Below are positions 1 through 11,138 of a stretch of 64,000 nt of DNA, piece by piece. Source of the stretch: Leucogyrophana mollusca (taxonomy: Eukaryota; Basidiomycota; Agaricomycetes; Boletales); the NCBI GenBank assembly GCA_021014945.1, contig MU266436.1, forward strand, positions 26,637-90,636, given 5' to 3'. The position numbers and the translations under genes are program-made. The notes under the pieces were generated by a model that saw only the letters and a list, made by a program, of their open reading frames with translations, had not been told where the DNA came from and searched no databases. Positions within the stretch are counted from its first letter, which is position 1; each line of letters opens with the position of its first letter.

Positions 1-3000
1 GCTAGATAACAGCTTCCCGCTCCACGAGAAACCACGCTTAGATAGCGCTTTATCCCGCAAGAGGCGGAAGAGGGACAATAACTGCTCCTTGTACCGTAGA
101 AGCTTGGTGCCAAGTTAGCTGGGATACGTCCTGCATCGAAATGGTGCTTACCGCTTTGCCGTCGCTGAGGCACAGTTGCGTAAATACTTAACTTTAAGCA
201 GACGGGGAGACTTACTTGTAGACAGACCCGCGTAGTATTGCAAGGTCTGAGCTATAAAGTTAGGCGGGTTGAACAATAAATGGACATAAAACGTACTCCA
301 GTGCAACGTTGCGTCGGATGGAAGCGGAGTCGATGCTGCTGTTGTTCTTACAGAGCTGGCCCCATGTTCAATTTCTGCACGAATGTTTTCTATACAGAAA
401 GGCAAGAATTTGGCGAGGGTCTTCTCGGGATTGGCGTTGGCAACACATTCTACGAGCTGGTGAATAGCTCTGACAGCGTTGGAGCGGACGTTGGTGCTGG
501 CGTATTCATATATCAGGTTCAGAACCAGGTCAAACAGGGAGTCGGAGAGGTGAACGCAGATTTGACTACAAGCACCTGTCACAGCGTCTACAACCTGAAC
601 TGTTGCACGTGTGGGTAGGATTAATGCACTGATCCATAAACCAACTTACCTTCGCTTGCACCACCGGCACTGCCATTAGCACCCTCCTCTGGAAGATTTT
701 CGAGCAACTGAATGACCCGCCGGATAAAATTGGCAACCCAGCTTGCAAAGCTAGCTGTGGTATCTTTCAACAAAGCGTTCTCCTCTGCTTGCGTGAGCGT
801 GGGGTCCGTGAGTTCATCCAATCCGTTCAGGACAGTGATATTCCCGCTCAAATCTGCTGCGGAATACGCGTCACTATCATCATATGAGGTGACGTCGCCG
901 AACATAATGTACTGAGAGATCTCGGATAAAAAGGCTGTCGTACACAGCTATTCTCAAATTTCAGCTTAGAGCGCCAAGGTATGAGTGAGATGCTAGGCTC
1001 ACCGTTTTCGTCGGGTCATTCTGAAATCGACATCATGAGAGTGGGGCATGAAGTTACCACAAATCCACTTACAAGGTCAATCCCTGGGATAAGAAGTTGT
1101 AGGATTGTAATCAGATATTTTGCCCCCGGATAGTAAATTTCCCGGGAAACAATGCAGGGAACAATAGCGCTCAGTGCTTTGATCACAGATAGTGTTCGCT
1201 GGGTCTGGGAAGAGACATCTAAATAACTGACTGGGCCAAGTTTTATAAGTACGCACTTCAACGAGGGCTTCTAAAGAAGGAATCGCTCGTTCCAGTATAG
1301 GCTCAAAGACAAGATCTGGCTCCATACAGCACATCGATTTCAGGGCGCTTTGTACGTTCGCAACCGTGCCGGAATCTTGCGAGAATATCGCAAGCAGGAC
1401 AACCGTCCTGAGGCTCTTGATAAGTTCTCGTTTCATCTCCCCCGTCAGACGACGGTTCTGCATCACATGGTATGGGTAAGCTGTGTTCCTGGGTGCAAAG
1501 TAAAACATACTAGTGGTGTCTTGCAGTCGTCCCGCTGCTCCTCGTGCCAGCCTAAAGACCAATTCTGAATTAAAACAATTGCAAAGATAGGGTTCAAAAG
1601 GGGGGTTACGTTTGTTGAATTCATACACAACATATTTGATGAATGCGGTCAGCTGGAGCAGGGCCCTCAATCAGCAACCAGCGTAATGCAAATACCCTCT
1701 CCCGTGAAATAAGGGTAAATACGTACATCGGTGGTCCAATTACCTGAGTTGGTGGGATGAAAGAAGTGCTCGGTGGACGCGATGAGACGAGCGAGGGAAT
1801 CCAAGGCTTTTGAGCCGGCGAGATATGTCTGGCCCTTGGATTGTCCCCATTTATGAAGCGGAACTGTGAGGTAATCCCCAACAGATCCGTTAGGCACTCT
1901 TGGCGTGCTAACGCCCGAAGCTGTGGGTGTAAACATCGGTGAGGGCGCGCTGGACAACGGGGCAGGAGGGCCATCCTGCGCAATCGAATACACGATTATT
2001 CTCGCGAGAGATGCTGTTCAGGCCTGCATTAGACGAGCGCCAAATAGCAGTCGCGTTACTCACGGATCCGCCAATTTGCTTTCGGAAGCCGAGCAAGCTC
2101 AAAGCTCGATGACGTGTCGGCAGAGGGGCCAGTGGTGAGAGACCCGGCATCCTTCAAGGGTATTTCTACAGCGATATACGAAATTAGTCACGCGGGACTG
2201 ATACTATCGCCGAAGGGTAGCCCACCCATTGACGCGAGGCATTTGCACATGATGAGGTGCCACTCGTGCTCAGTGAATATCCCTACATCTTTATATAGAC
2301 CTGTCCAAGGTCGGCCGTCGTCAAGATCGGCTCTGCACCATGCTGGCCTACCCTCATCCTCGGATTTTTCATCATCTGGGATGTCTTGGATCTTGGCTGG
2401 GTCACTGATTGTGGGGTCTACGTGCAGCTCGGCGAGACGTGCTAGGAACTGCAGCATCCTCTCATCGTACATATAAGAGTTAATGGACTCCCATAAGCGA
2501 CATAACGTAGGAAGGTACGATTGGGGATGTGTCAGAGGTAAGAATGTGAGAAGATAGTATTGGGAGGAAAGGATACTCTGTAGGTGGGGCGTCAATGAGA
2601 CTGGAATGAAGACGAGTGTGGCATAACGTACGTCTAGTTTCGTCCCATTTATCCCTGGGACAAAGGTAGCCATGATATCATCAATGGCAGCTGGATGAAA
2701 GAACCTTCGAGCAACGTCGGCAATATAACCCATGCACCACGATAGCTGGCTATCACAGGAGTGGGTTCTCGAGCAGTTTCAGAAAATGACAGCCACCGAC
2801 CTGTATTCGAACTGACGCCTCTTCAAAAACAAATCCTTGACAAGGATGTTATATACGGGCTTCCAAGGAAGCCTCATATCATCGATAGACAGCTTCTTCT
2901 TCGAACGGGTCAAATTAGACAGGCCATCCGCACAAACTGCCATAGCTTGCGTCGGCATTCCAGGAGTGGTGCTGACGTGAAAGTATAGTTTGGCCAGTCG

Positions 3001-3371
3001 TATCCGTTTCTCCTTAGGGATTGGGTACTTGAGCATGACCCAGCTATAAAAATTGCCATACATGAGCACTTGTGTGGCGTCGGAAGAAAGGATACATACT
3101 ATGATAGCATAGTATCCCACTGGATGAGACCTGGCTCATAATCTTGAGCTTCGATGCACTGTGCTATACGCAGCAGAATGAAGTCAAGCATCTCCTGCAT
3201 CTTCGTATTCGACTCGATTGAGTATGGGATGGATTTAGCATACGCTTTCAATTTCTGCATGTAGCGATCAGTCGCGTGATTGATGTCGTCCGGAATTGTG
3301 GGTTCGGAGGACCGGGGACCTGGATCGTCCAAAGACATCGTGGACATGTCGGGGAGAAGCATCTGGGTCAT
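1..3371 (-). CDS. BLM10: Proteasome activator BLM10/PA200, 5' part (gene continues past the left edge)
   Basis: Blm10/PA200 is a large HEAT-repeat ring that caps the 20S proteasome and stimulates ATP-independent peptide breakdown. Several exons on the minus strand read as one family-typical protein. The N-terminal exon starts at the ATG at 3371 and contains the pattern EAQDYEPGLIQWD. It splices into YWVMLKYPIPKEKRIRL and later to RRFFHPAAIDDIMATF (near 2.7 kb). Further exons give AYPYHVMQNRRLTGEMKREL (near 1.45 kb) and LVECVANANPEKTLAKFLPF (near 0.45 kb). These stretches recall the central part of the Blm10 family, as I remember it. The proteins are usually about 1,800-2,000 residues, so at least half of the gene lies outside the window. 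Introns are short with GTATGT-like donors. The identity is fairly sure, while individual exon borders are not. Confidence 0.85.
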
Positions 3372-3644
3372 TCAGGACGAAGGGAAAACAAGATACAGGT
3401 GTTTACTGCGTGGTGGTTAGAGGTAGAGAAAGTTATGACAGCGTGTGGCGCTTTGCGGCAAAGATATGTACTAAAAGCTGCGACCATTAAAAATTGCGAC
3501 CAGAATCATTTGATGATCTGACTTCAAACTCGGGCGGTGATTGTGATTATTATAATAAACACCGCGACCCGCGATTCATTTATGGTGCCCCCAGCGGCGT
3601 ACACGGACAGTCATAGAGATGATCTGCAACGTCCAGCAATTGCC

Positions 3645-4659
3645 TTACTCCAGAGTCGAATTATACGCCGCATCTTGTAGTTCCTTAATAGCTTTCTCCC
3701 GCACCATCTCCCACACAGCGTTCCGCTGAGCCCTTGCATCACCCAAGCCTTCCCTTATCTCCTCCAGGCGCTCGACATACTCCCTCCCATCGTCTTGGAG
3801 TTCCCGAAGTGTCGCCAGTGATTTTTCCAGGCTATCCTGTTGCATCTCGGGAGACGTAAAGTGCGAGGGGTCAACAACAGGAGGACCGGTGTCGGGGAAT
3901 GGAACCAGGAATAGTTTGTGAACAATTGGAGTAAGGTCAGGGGCACGCGCTATCCGACGCTCCTGCTCGTCTTCCTCGTTCGCGTTGTCATCTTCCTCCT
4001 CTCGTTTCGGTACTACGGTCTCTTCCCCAGGCCGGTTATCAGGATCCTCGCTAATGACTTGCCAAAGTCTTCCGAGCGCTCGCCGCATTGTAGCTTCCCC
4101 TTCTATCAGGCTATTGGTTGCATGTTCCAGTTCGTCCAGTAGACTAGACCGGAAAGAATGCGTTACAGATTTGTCCATGACAAAAGACGCAAAGCTGAGA
4201 TGCTGTGTAGCCGGGGGAGGATAAGGTGCCGCAAGAGGTGGCGATGGTGAGCGCAAGTGAGGGAGAACCGGGGGTGATGGAGAACGCGTCTCGTATGGAA
4301 GAAGACACTTTATACGTTTCCTGGCGCGTTCTTCTGCCTGATTTCATGCTCAGAAACATGGTTGCCAGATTAGCAGGGGCATTCATACCTCCCACTCGTC
4401 CATACCAGGGCCCCATGCCGCGATCTTTCCTTTGCGGACCCATCTTGAACCTTTTGTTGTCTTCCTACCCCAATTTCCCCCGTGAGTTCTCAGGTCAAAC
4501 TCTTCACAGTCAGAGTCGAATCCTTGAGAAGGATAGTACCACGCATTATAATCGTTCAAAACGAATAGACTGCGAACTTCAGCATCATCGTTTCTGAGCT
4601 GTCTCGCAAGCAGAGACTTACTTCGTGTCATCTAGTGCCCGTTTCTGCCCGTTGAACAT
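3645..4659 (-). CDS. Probable RXT2-like transcriptional regulator (Rpd3L complex)
   Basis: Three exons join in frame: 4659-4622, 4569-4389 and 4337-3645, separated by introns of 52 and 51 bases with GTAAGT and GTATGA donors. The predicted protein has about 303 residues. It opens MFNGQKRALDDTNLFVLND, has a Gly/Trp/Arg-rich patch (GGNWGRKTTKGSRWVRKGK), then EAEERARKRIKCLLP, a Pro-rich linker and a long acidic and coiled-coil C-terminal half. The N-terminal patch resembles the RXT2 N-terminal domain, whose yeast member belongs to the large Rpd3 histone deacetylase complex. That is a judgement from memory of the pattern, not a database match. The coiled-coil tail (SLEKSLATLRELQDDGREYV) would suit a complex subunit. 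The fallback call is a nuclear coiled-coil protein of unknown role. Confidence 0.5.
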
Positions 4660-4966
4660 GTCAAACGTCGCGAGTGGATTACGCAGAATCTGTGTGTACC
4701 AATGGAAGCTGAACTCGGCACAATGCACACCAAAGACAGTTTCCCAAACGGTGTCGGCTATTGCCGATGAGTGACCGAGCCTGGTGCTGGGCCTATCTCA
4801 AGTCGATATGTTACTGGGAGAGAGCGGATTCATGATAATTATTAAGTGATGCATCTGTGGGTCTGTACGTGTGCATATTCTAAAGGCAGAAATAGAAATA
4901 CAATGATAAAAAGAAACAAGTCACCCAGGTAATCATAGAGCACACGAGGAATAAAACCAGTGTCCA
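4660..4966. other. Short intergenic stretch
   Basis: This lies between the start of the RXT2-like gene and the stop of the exonuclease-like locus, both on the minus strand. The minus-strand reading frame stays open for some distance upstream of the ATG at 4659 (HCAEFSFHWYTQILRNP), but no earlier in-frame ATG was found. I treat it as 5' leader. Nothing else recognisable. Confidence 0.4.
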
Positions 4967-5775
4967 TCAGCTGAAGCATTCTGCATGAATCGGTGAAGGC
5001 AGCGCGCACGGCCACGAGCCTGAATGTACAATTTCTTCCCAGAGGGTCTCGCATGACCGAAACAAGTCTATGGACGCACGGGCAATTTCCAACTTGTAGT
5101 CCCCGGATCAGCGCGATTGGACTGAAGCAAATGTCCGGCTTACTGGATGTTCATACCCTGCACCAATGTCGCGCTCCATGAAATGTTTTACGAGTACGCG
5201 TAGGGCGATAACACCATGGTATCGCAAGGTGCGCCGGAATGGGAGGAAAAGGGCAAGGTCCCGAGTATCGATTGCTGGATGGTTCAGACCCATGACCTTG
5301 GTGGTAATGAGGACCAAAATATGGATTACATATCACACAGTTCGTTACCGATAAGAAGTTCCAGATGGCGTGCCCGACAATAATCTTGCCTTTGACTAAT
5401 TCAGCCACGCTGGTTTGGACATGGTGAAAGAATGGAGCTCCAGGGGGGATGGATGTCAGAAATCGGTCTAGTTGACTCCCGGCAGACGTGAATTGGGTTC
5501 TCACCATGCATAAGGTCTGTGAACTGCAAGCCTGTCTCGGCGTGTCTATAGTCACATATCGGCTGACTGCCTAGATGTTAGAGTTTGGGTGGTAGGTTAC
5601 TGGGGCAACTGACGTGGGTCGGACAAAGGTATCTAAAAGTATGTTACCTCTATAATCTGTGATGGACACACGGCTTTGGGTCTGAATCAACGATTTGAGA
5701 GCGAAAGTCCCAAGACATGACTCACGCAATCATAGGGACTTTATCTCTGGAAATCCCTGTTAACACCACCTGTGC
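4967..5775 (-). pseudogene. Rex4-type DEDDh RNA exonuclease domain, catalytic motif I missing
   Basis: Spliced minus-strand pieces give the order SITDYRGNILLDTFVRPT, CDYRHAETGLQFTDLMHA, PFFHHVQTSVAELVKGKI, IVGHAIWNFLSVMGLNHPA, IDTRDLALFLPFRRTLRYHG and finally LEIARASIDLFRS, ending at a TGA at 4967. This is the order of the Rex4/ISG20-like 3'-5' exonuclease domain. Motif II (the GHAIWNFL region) and the C-terminal ARA-x-DLFRS block are present. The first block, which in the family reads D-C-E-M-V-G and supplies two metal-binding acids, should lie between VPMIA (about 5730) and SRVSITDY (about 5670). None of the three frames there encodes it. The simple GT-AG intron at this point also shifts the frame. 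I infer a decayed or catalytically dead gene. An assembly gap is the alternative. Confidence 0.6.
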
Positions 5776-6870
5776 AGCGACGGACACATATCTGGAGAAA
5801 GAGTAAGCAATGATCTGTATGCGCCGCATGAAAATCCACACCGTTGGGGTGAATTATATCTTGTTCTTCGATGCGCACTGTAGGAGTATGGTGCAACAAG
5901 CACCTCCTGATTAGTGGTAAGCGGAAAGACGTCGCAAGGTTTCGGAATCTGCATGTAATCATAGCGACCATAGATAAATGGACTATTGTGCCCCAGCATC
6001 TTATCCACGATGTTAGATTTGTCAGGACGATGCGGGCTGAACGCTGAGCTGGAGGCAATCGAGCCGCGCCAAGGTAGACCTGTATGGCATAGATAAGGGA
6101 GTGACTGTCATGTTTTGGCCAGGAACATTGACACTCCAATAAAAGGACAGATTACTCGATGTCAAATAGGTAGTAACTTGACCTGCAACATTTGGGTGAG
6201 AGTTTCCACATTGGTGCAGTCATCGGGATCGTAAGACTGTGGATGAGACCATCGATGAACACAATCACTTCACTTTGCATTGGGGAGCAGGAAGGTCCCA
6301 GAAGAACTCGTCGGGTGGTGCGATTGAGTGGTTGGTTATTCGCCGGTGATTTGACCACTTTGTTCTGGGGAGCGATCTACATTGGGGACCATAATGTTAC
6401 CAAGAATTTTCAGAGCATGGAGGTCCACATCCAGAGGCTTCGTGGCGTATAACCACGTAAACGTGTCAGCCGTATGGAATATAATGGAAGAGTGGTGCTG
6501 AGGGACTTCAGATAGCCTTCGGTTCCACCTTGGTTCGTATCTTCCTCGGGTCTGATAATGTACACCGAGATCCAGATGCAGGAATAGATTCGCGATTGCC
6601 TCGTTATGTGTGTTACCGGTGTTGACTCGTTGTACGAGATGCCTGCACCGTGACAGTGCACGATGGTGAGCGCCACGCGCGGTGGCCTACTAGTATTGGC
6701 TGTCTCTCGTGTTCTGGCAGTTCGGGTAGAGCCACAAGGAACGAAGGTGGAAAAATGGCCGTCCAGATGTCCACATCAGGTAGCCGGATTTGCGAGAAAC
6801 AACTCTACATCTTAACATCCACTGATCACAACATCGCGGACGCCTTCATCGAAGGTGATAAAGCCCAGAT
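5776..6870 (-). pseudogene. Remnants of an unrecognised coding sequence, perhaps the N-terminal part of the exonuclease gene
   Basis: Several minus-strand stretches have coding-like composition but lie in different frames. They include VDIWTAIFPPSFLVALPELP (about 6.75 kb), NEAIANLFLHLDLGVHYQT followed by FHTADTFTWLYATKPLDVD (about 6.6-6.45 kb), PPDEFFWDLPAPQCK (about 6.3 kb) and GHNSPFIYGRYDYMQIPKP (about 5.97 kb). The last piece, AAQVVLTGISRDKVPMIA, runs straight into the exonuclease domain. One intron (GTGAAG...CACAG near 6.28 kb) joins two of them in frame. The others do not connect with ordinary introns. I do not recognise the family. The simplest reading is an N-terminal extension of the neighbouring exonuclease gene that has gathered frame disruptions. 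A separate gene with odd introns is also possible. Confidence 0.35.
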
Positions 6871-6986
6871 ACGTTAGATCTATAACTACCTACGTACAAG
6901 CACAACGGTCATTTGAGAATGATGATTATACGTTTGCTCTTGTAATTGACCTCATCTCTACTAGAGGTCTACTTCCATGCTTAGCG

Positions 6987-8566
6987 TTAAAGCTGCTCTG
7001 AGCCTTTCACCGCCGATCCCTGCTCCGCGGAGCCACTGCTGGCATGTATCAAGCCTTCTTTCCGTGCGACGCTGGATTGTGCAAAACTCTGCATGCCTTC
7101 TAGACCCCATCGGCCCATCATTTCCTTGTCCTATAAATCGCAGGGGTTATGTTAGGGCAGAAGAATGTCTATTACCCGAGCTTACCTCGTCCCAGGGCGA
7201 ACCTGTGAAGCAAAGTTCAGTAGAAGGATAGTGTTTGGGGTGTTATGTACGTACAAGGAGTGGTTAACATGCTTTCACCAGTGAAGACAGCATTGGCGCC
7301 CGCCATGAAACACATGGCCTGCTCAGACTCGCTGAGGGTGTTTCTTCCGGCTGCTAATCTGATGATGGTGCCCGGAAGAACGATGCGCGCGGTGGCGATC
7401 GTCCGCACCAAAGTGTGGTATGGGACACGCTTTTTGTTTGAGATGAGAATCGGCCAGAATGCAGGGCCGTGGAGCTTACATCATTGCCCTCGAGTGGGGT
7501 TCCTGGGATGGGCACCAATGCGTTGACGGGGAAGGATTCAGGGTGCTCCGGCATGCTAGTCAATGTCACATCAGTTCTCCGAGCTCCGATGACTGAAAGG
7601 TGCGTACTTGGCAACTTCTTGGATTAGTCCTACTCGATCTGCATCGGTCTCACCTAGACCTAGGATCCCGCCCGAACAGACACTAATGCCTGCATCTCGC
7701 ACAGCGCTAATCGTATCGAGGCGTTCATCGTAAGAACGCGTAGTTATTACCTAGAAACACGTCATCAGGACCGATCTTCCAGAAGCAAATGCGACCAGTA
7801 CCTGCGGGTAAAACTCTCGAGACGTATCGAGGTTGTGATTGTACGCTGTCAGCCCACTGCGAATTTGGAATGAGTACGATTATTCTGGGGCCGGAGACCA
7901 AAGACTTACGCTTCCTTCAGCTGCTTCGCCTGTTCCGGTGACAGCATGCCGAGAGTGGTGCAGACTTCCATCCCCATCCCGCGCACCTCACTCACCATCT
8001 GGAGGATTTTCTCGAAACCTCTCTTGCGACCGGCGAGATCTCTCCATGCAGCGCCCATACAGAACCTAGTGCTGCCATTTTCCTTGGCTTTCCGCGCTGC
8101 CTCAAGAACAGGTTCGATATCGACGAGACGCGAAGCCTTGGTCGGAGTGGAGTAACGCGATGACTGCGAGCAGTATGAACCTGCAGCCATATATCCGCGT
8201 GAGCCTTGTTCTCAACGACATCATGGTACACCTTACAATCCTCAGAGCACCCTCCCGCTACAAAGTGTTGCCCAGGTCAACCTTTGGCTGGCGATAAAGC
8301 GGGAATAGCGTACTTTTGATATTCATTAATGTACATAGCTGGATCTTGCTCGGATCGTGGTGCTGACGATGGACACCACCTGCACGGAAGATCAAGTCTA
8401 GCAGTGGCCCATCATAAATCTGCTGGATTTCGGGGCGAGTCCAGTTGTGTCGCGTAGCAAGAGCGCTGGTCGAAGGACTCCCAGGATACGCGACTGTAGC
8501 GAGTGACCTGCTGATTTGGGAGAGACGAGGCAAGCCAGATCGAAGGAGATTGACACCGTGATTCAT
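6987..8566 (-). CDS. BIO2: Biotin synthase, mitochondrial
   Basis: Radical-SAM biotin synthase inserts sulfur into dethiobiotin in the last step of biotin synthesis, in mitochondria. The ATG at 8566 begins a basic, hydroxylated leader ([20 protein letters not shown]) that looks like a targeting peptide. It is followed by [19 protein letters not shown] and [19 protein letters not shown]. The radical-SAM cluster motif C-x3-C-x2-C is restored by splicing GGCSEDC to [13 protein letters not shown], with a GTAAGG donor near 8239. Further typical blocks are [68 protein letters not shown] and [15 protein letters not shown]. The last exon ends at TAA at 6987. The length fits the fungal family. Identity is clear, while the exact intron set in the middle is inferred. 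Confidence 0.93.
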
Positions 8567-9909
8567 AGGAAAGACAGAACGCAGAAGGAAAACGAAGGAA
8601 AATGACTAGTGGTGTCAGGAACCAGCTATGTACAGGCCGTCGGAGATCTTGCTGGCGATTGCGTTTCCCCAAAGAAAAGGTAATACTTGCGATTACTGTG
8701 CCCTTATAAGTATGCCATCTCTCTTCGGACTTAGTATCTGCGGGCAGAACATGGATTGCGGGGCTAACACTCATCCAAAACTGGCTCTCGGCGTTAAGTA
8801 GATCAAGTACTCACGAGCATGATTCCCAATTTATTTCACCACTAACAAAGCGCACCGGTAAGTGTGACACTTGGTCTCCACTAACGCTTCCAGTCGAGGC
8901 ATCTGCGATCATGGATCATCCATAATCTCAGCCTAATGTCAATGTACGCCAATAGGGTCAAAGATTCGAAGAGCTGGCCCCAGGCGGCTCGAGCATTGGT
9001 ACTCCTAGCGGTAAAATCTGTTGGGGTGCTTGCAATCGTGTCCATCTTGTGTGGCTCATCATCTACATGTTCTTTGCTCGCGGCGGAGCACTCTGATTGA
9101 GCCAGAGTAATGGCCCATTCCCACCACACTGTGGGCCGTCATGTACTTGATTAGCGCCCCACGTTCTCGTGTCCCGCTCCAACCCCGGCCTATTTAGCGA
9201 GTGCTAACAGTCCGTGAAGGCGCGCGAACGTTTGGCCACGTCAGTAAGTAGTTGCGTCAATCCATCATTTTTGTCCCTTACCACCCAGTTTTGCACGCCA
9301 ACTTGGGCTAGTTTGAACCGGTATATATATCGAGTCAAGCACGTAGCAGTATATCGGGGAGAAAACCTATGGGTAAGTCTTCCGATGTCACCCTGCAAGC
9401 CGCTCGAACCGCGGTCTATCACAGGTAAGTGTCTGCTCCACTCGCGTCAGTGGTGCAGCTACAATCTGGCTTCCTTCCCCCCCGAAGCCCCGTGATACGC
9501 CAGAGGCAGATGCAATCAAAAGATCGACTATCCCCCATGCACTCAGTGGCACCCAGACGACAAGAAATGGGATGTTCCTCGTCATTTGTGTGAAATGACA
9601 CTTATTTCAGTCGTGAAACATAGCAATGGAGATTCGGCAGTAGCGCCCTGACGTCGACAGTGGTGGGCTCGTATAACCCCTTTGGATTTGTGACGATGAG
9701 TGGAGGGTAAATCTGAACATCAAGCACCATGGCCACCGTTGAGATGATGAAAATGTGAGACGATTTAATGCCCCTGGTGTTGATTTAACTGATCTATGTG
9801 CTATGCTACAGAAATGTGCTACGATGGAGGAGGAGCACATTATGTCATATTACAAACCGTAGGCTGGGGAATTGCAAAAAAAATTACAGGTATGAATGAG
9901 CGGACGAAA
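8567..9909. other. No confident gene; a few short hydrophobic minus-strand frames
   Basis: About 1.3 kb between the small unknown gene and biotin synthase. The minus strand holds short frames with membrane-like character. One near 9.77-9.61 kb contains HIFIISTVAMVLDVQIYPPL and ends SRLK-stop. Another near 9.58 kb opens NIPFLVVWVPLSAWGIVDLL. They might be exons or remains of a membrane protein, but no consistent spliced model was found. The part just upstream of biotin synthase (8567-8880) should hold its promoter. Confidence 0.3.
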
Positions 9910-10422
9910 TCAGCTCCAGGATATTTCGTGTCCAGCTGGTCGCTCGAATCGAACGCGATACTCAAAACTGAACAGGGTGCAGATGAACAAGAGCAAAATC
10001 GGGTGACGGGGAAGAGCTAGACTTACCGCATGCACAGGACCCACTGAGACAAATCAATGGTTCGGGATGTTGTCGCTCTCTGTGGAGCCTTTCCTGGTGT
10101 CCCCTCGCTCGGGTGAAAGGTCGCCAGAGCGCATTACCCGCGCACCTGTACAACGAGGTCGTAAGTGATATTGGTAGTCGGAACGACGCATTTTCTTGCC
10201 AGATGGACCTGATGAGGTCGACCTTCCGCTTGCCAAAGACTTGGTGGGTGACTGGGTCTTGGCCGATGCCAGATATACCTTTCGCATGGCATCGGTAATG
10301 GCGTTCTCATCTGCATTTTGCGCATCTATCGTCCTACGCACGGCCGTCCACTGGCGAAGGGTGTAGGCCGCCAGTTCACGAGAGTATATTGTCTTTCGTT
10401 GCTCTAGACTGTATGTTGTCAT
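9910..10422 (-). CDS. Small hypothetical protein
   Basis: Three exons join in frame from the ATG at 10422. Exon 1 is Ser/Thr/Lys-rich (AKTQSPTKSLASGRSTSS) and ends after YHLRPRCT. A 51-base GTGCGC...CCAG intron and then a 52-base GTAAGT...TTCAG intron follow. The last exons read KAPQRATTSRTIDLSQWVL and FEYRVRFERPAGHEISWS before TGA at 9910. The protein is about 132 residues, with no signal peptide or membrane segment and no domain that I recognise. A TATA-like element lies about 65 bases upstream, which supports a real transcription unit. Function unknown. The gene is an inference from clean splicing and coding-like sequence. Confidence 0.5.
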
Positions 10423-11138
10423 GATGAAGATTTTTTATGCAATCGTGGTGGGTTGGAAAAATGTGAGCATATATACGTTCAGGCTTATATAGTTCAGAAA
10501 GGATTGGTTATATCGTTCTGTCGCTTGGACTAGCGGAGCACTTACACCTCGCTCCATCTTCTTTCATGACGACATCATCCCGTTTTGAACCATGAGTTGA
10601 ACTGATCGGAGTTCAAAGGCACGTGATAACTTACTTATAGGGCGACCTGCCTGGTAGATGTGGGGATCAAGGTCGCATTCCGAGACTGACTGTGGTGCAC
10701 TTGCAAATAACTAGTCTCCTGGGTGCGATGGCAAGCGATCCAGAACCACAGAAGTTTCCACAGTTGGACCGTCGGTTTGGAAGCGCAAGGAGAATTCCCA
10801 ACGGAAGATGCAGAACCAGTTCTGTTTTGCAGCCAATAGCAAGTACAAAGAAAAGATATTACAAAAGTGTACAATAGCCCATGAAGAAGCCTGCAATGAA
10901 AAAGCAAATGATAGTGCGTGGATGAAAAGATGCCAGTCTGAAGATGCTACACATTCGATCTGTCAAGTAAATGAAACAAAGTAATAGATGCAGTGAAAAC
11001 TATGATATAAAACGTTAAATGGGAGTAATATGCTAGAGTCCCGTTCGTAGGAGTGTTTTTTTGCGTTAAAAGGCGTACAGCTGGGATGTCGTAAAAACAT
11101 CGAGAAAGGGGGTGGTTTCGGAGAAGGTCAACAGCCAC
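10423..11138. other. Promoter of the small gene and 3' region of the BTG-like gene
   Basis: About 700 bases. The left part holds the TATA-like element of the small hypothetical gene. The right part, AT-richer, is probably the 3' untranslated region of the BTG-family gene. Short frames on both strands here look like chance. Confidence 0.4.
10484..10491 (-). promoter_or_regulatory. TATA-like element
   Basis: On the minus strand this reads TATATAAG, about 62 bases upstream of the ATG at 10422. That is a usual TATA position for fungal genes with a short leader. Confidence 0.4.

Noticed and set aside
9388..9840. Hydrophobic minus-strand frames suggesting a membrane protein
   Set aside because: They could not be spliced into one protein of plausible length, so they are mentioned only in the intergenic note.
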